Assembly: GCA_016196785.1 (NCBI GenBank)
Contig: JACPXA010000060.1
Coordinates: forward strand, 1 to 13,584
DNA length: 13,584 bases
Source of the DNA: Elusimicrobiota bacterium
GTDB taxonomy: Bacteria; Elusimicrobiota; Elusimicrobia; 2-01-FULL-59-12; JACPXA01
Reading direction: 5' to 3'
The position numbers were made by a program, and so were the translations under genes. Below the pieces are notes generated by a model, which was given only the letters and a program-made list of their open reading frames with translations, made no database searches and was not told the origin of the DNA. Shown here piece by piece: positions 12,321-13,584 of the stretch (positions within the stretch are counted from its first letter, which is position 1; each line of letters starts with the position of its first letter).

Positions 12321-13473
12321 ACTAAATCAAACGGGAGATGTTACGACGCAGTCTGTAGTTAACCCTTCCAGGGTGTATCCGTGGTTGCTACGACTCCTCC
12401 TGGGTACGCTCCTCGTTTTCAACGTTTGGCACCTCTCAAAACGTGGGTTGGGGTTTCCCCACTCTGTGAGAGATGCGTTGCGACTCAGCGAGCCGATTGC
12501 GACAGCTTTTCGCTCTATAGATCCGTCGTTAGTCCCCTCTGCTAAACCATATGATGGACAATTTGTCTATGTCATCACGCACGATCCATTCCTACGAGCC
12601 CGTTGTTGGATTCCTCTGATCGGGAATCCCAAATATCGCTACCAACGGATCCTCTATCCGCTATTGGCCTATGCGTTGGCTTTGGGACATCCACGCTGGT
12701 TTCCGTATACCCTCCTATGGCTTAACGTCACCACTTATGTTGTCGGTGCGTGCATCGTTGGGGTATGGATACGTCGCTATCAGTGGACCTCGTGGATCGT
12801 CATAGGGTATTTGGTCAACACGGGATTGGTCTATGCGACGCTAGGTACCCTGACCGAGCCTCTGGCATTCGCCCTGGTGTTGGGTGGGATTGCGGCGTGG
12901 CATCCTCAGAATAAATGGATTGGTTGTCTGTGCTTTGCGCTGAGTGGTTTGGCCAGGGAAACCTATTTGCTGATCCCCTGGGCTGTCCTTGGGTGGGAGG
13001 TCATCGGTCACCGAAGGTCCATGTGGCAGGCGATCCTGATCGGTAGTCTCATCACCGCCCCCTTCCTGTTATGGTGGGGATATGTAACGATCCAATTCCC
13101 TCAAGGATACGCTCCCTCGCCGGTTCCTTGGAGTCAGGGGATAGGCTTTTTCACAGCTCCCTTTCTTGGTATTTGGCAGGAGACTCGCTACGGTTTGACC
13201 CACTTGACGACGCGGAAGGAACTCATTCGAACCCTCAGCCTCACCTTGATGGCTGTTTTCCTTATTGGTGTGAGCATCGGGTGGTATTTGAGAAGACGGA
13301 CCTTTTGGGGGTTCCTGGTGTTCGTGCACGCCGTGTTCTTGAGCGTCTTGCGGGGTGATATCTGGAATTACCACGCGGGATCGGCTCGCGCGCTGATTCC
13401 ATTCTTATTCTTCATCATGGCGTGGTGCGCTGATGAGTTGTCGTTAGTGGATGGCGCCGGTGTTGACAGTTGA
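12316..13473 (+). CDS. Polytopic membrane protein, probable GT-C type or cell-surface glycopolymer protein
   Basis: The 385-residue reading has roughly nine or ten hydrophobic segments. After the first helix comes a loop with KPYDGQFVYVITHDPF (Asp80) and then RYQRILYPLLAYAL at 108-121. This YDGQ...RYQRILYP pattern is one I associate with glycopolymer-formation proteins of the AZOBR_p60025 type and with GT-C glycosyltransferases, where acidic residues in the first loop act in catalysis. A lipid-linked sugar donor would be expected but is not shown. The start is uncertain: the TTG at 12316 lies in a repeat, and a GTG at 12373 just before the first helix is an alternative. The last residues (GAGVDS) and the stop codon come from another repeat copy. 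No promoter or ribosome site is clear. Confidence 0.7.
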   Translation: MTLNQTGDVTTQSVVNPSRVYPWLLRLLLGTLLVFNVWHLSKRGLGFPHSVRDALRLSEPIATAFRSIDPSLVPSAKPYDGQFVYVITHDPFLRARCWIPLIGNPKYRYQRILYPLLAYALALGHPRWFPYTLLWLNVTTYVVGACIVGVWIRRYQWTSWIVIGYLVNTGLVYATLGTLTEPLAFALVLGGIAAWHPQNKWIGCLCFALSGLARETYLLIPWAVLGWEVIGHRRSMWQAILIGSLITAPFLLWWGYVTIQFPQGYAPSPVPWSQGIGFFTAPFLGIWQETRYGLTHLTTRKELIRTLSLTLMAVFLIGVSIGWYLRRRTFWGFLVFVHAVFLSVLRGDIWNYHAGSARALIPFLFFIMAWCADELSLVDGAGVDS

Positions 13474-13484
13474 CGGTTGCAATG
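13450..13484 (+). repeat. GTTGACAGTTGAC repeat, right copy
   Basis: Positions 13450-13474 match the middle copy at 24 of 25 bases. Positions 13451-13484 match the reverse complement of 11624-11657 at 31 of 34. It supplies the stop codon of the membrane protein gene and ends 14 nt before the duplicated sdhB-lipoprotein junction. Confidence 0.8.
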
Positions 13485-13497
13485 ACTCCTCATAACC

Positions 13498-13524
13498 ACA
13501 CGGCCGGCAAAAGGCATATCATAA
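13498..13524 (+). pseudogene. Fossil of the last eight codons and stop of sdhB
   Basis: In frame, this stretch reads TRPAKGIS followed by TAA. The real end of sdhB reads SRPAKDIS followed by TAG. Nothing upstream resembles sdhB, so it is a fragment carried along when the lipoprotein gene was duplicated. Confidence 0.8.
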
Positions 13525-13584
13525 ACTTGGGAGGTGTTGCATGGACGCGCTGACCGGACGTTGCCGTGGTCTAACCACCGTCTC
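13499..13584 (+). repeat. Right copy of the 86-bp direct duplication
   Basis: It aligns without gaps to 10982-11067 with 8 differences and is cut by the window edge. It covers the sdhB fossil, the GGGAGG ribosome site and the start of the second CsgG-like gene. Several changes are coding-compatible. Confidence 0.9.
13541..13584 (+). CDS. Second copy of the CsgG-like lipoprotein gene (partial)
   Basis: Only the first 14 codons are visible: MDALTGRCRGLTTV, against MGALTERSRGLTTV in the copy at 11024. GGGAGG lies 6 nt upstream of the ATG, the same spacing as in the first copy. The frame is open to the window edge. Whether the full gene is intact cannot be seen. Confidence 0.7.
   Translation, partial: MDALTGRCRGLTTV

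Noticed and set aside
1..13584. CRISPR array, tRNA or rRNA genes
   Set aside because: No regularly spaced repeat-spacer pattern, cloverleaf or rRNA-like conserved stretch was seen on either strand by eye.

Overview
The window looks like chromosomal DNA from a GC-rich, Gram-negative-type bacterium. Supporting signs are a complex II with two small membrane anchors, a likely lipoprotein with a lipobox, and an ABC-2 transporter. Short dispersed repeats of the kind that translate as VIPAKAGIQ, ACPERSRGA and SFPRKRESR, together with the gene content, remind me of Nitrospirota or Methylomirabilota (NC10). That placement is a guess from memory, not a search result.

Region 1 (1-3865, minus strand) is a glycine cleavage and lipoate operon, transcribed lpdA - lipA - gcvT - gcvH and continuing off the left edge. 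LipA makes the lipoyl group carried by GcvH, GcvT is the aminomethyltransferase, and Lpd reoxidises the lipoyl arm. The P protein is not in the window. Region 2 (3905-7600, plus strand) is a tightly overlapped four-gene unit: an unrecognised protein with a C-terminal membrane anchor, an ABC ATPase, an ABC-2 permease and a TPR protein. The two units diverge from a 39-bp gap with nearly abutting -10 boxes on opposite strands, and both mRNAs would be almost leaderless. Region 3 (7634-11614, plus) is succinate dehydrogenase sdhC-sdhD-sdhA-sdhB followed by a CsgG-like putative lipoprotein, driven by another promoter whose TATAAT lies 8 nt from the sdhC start.

Region 4 (11615-13584) is accessory. 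It holds an AT-rich type II toxin-antitoxin pair with its own promoter and a palindromic operator candidate, then a polytopic membrane protein resembling cell-surface glycopolymer or GT-C enzymes. Three copies of a repeat containing the GTTGACAGTTGAC core lie around them, the outermost two inverted. At the right edge begins a second copy of the CsgG-like gene, preceded by a fossil of the last eight sdhB codons. The region therefore records a duplication of the sdhB-lipoprotein junction.

The most notable theme is that several different short repeat families have entered coding sequence without breaking frame. Repeat-encoded residues occur at the LipA C-terminus, inside Lpd and at the C-terminus of the membrane protein, and, depending on the true start codon, at the N-termini of SdhB, the TPR protein and possibly GcvT. 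No RNA genes, CRISPR arrays or clear intrinsic terminators were seen. No gap between genes exceeds 100 bp.
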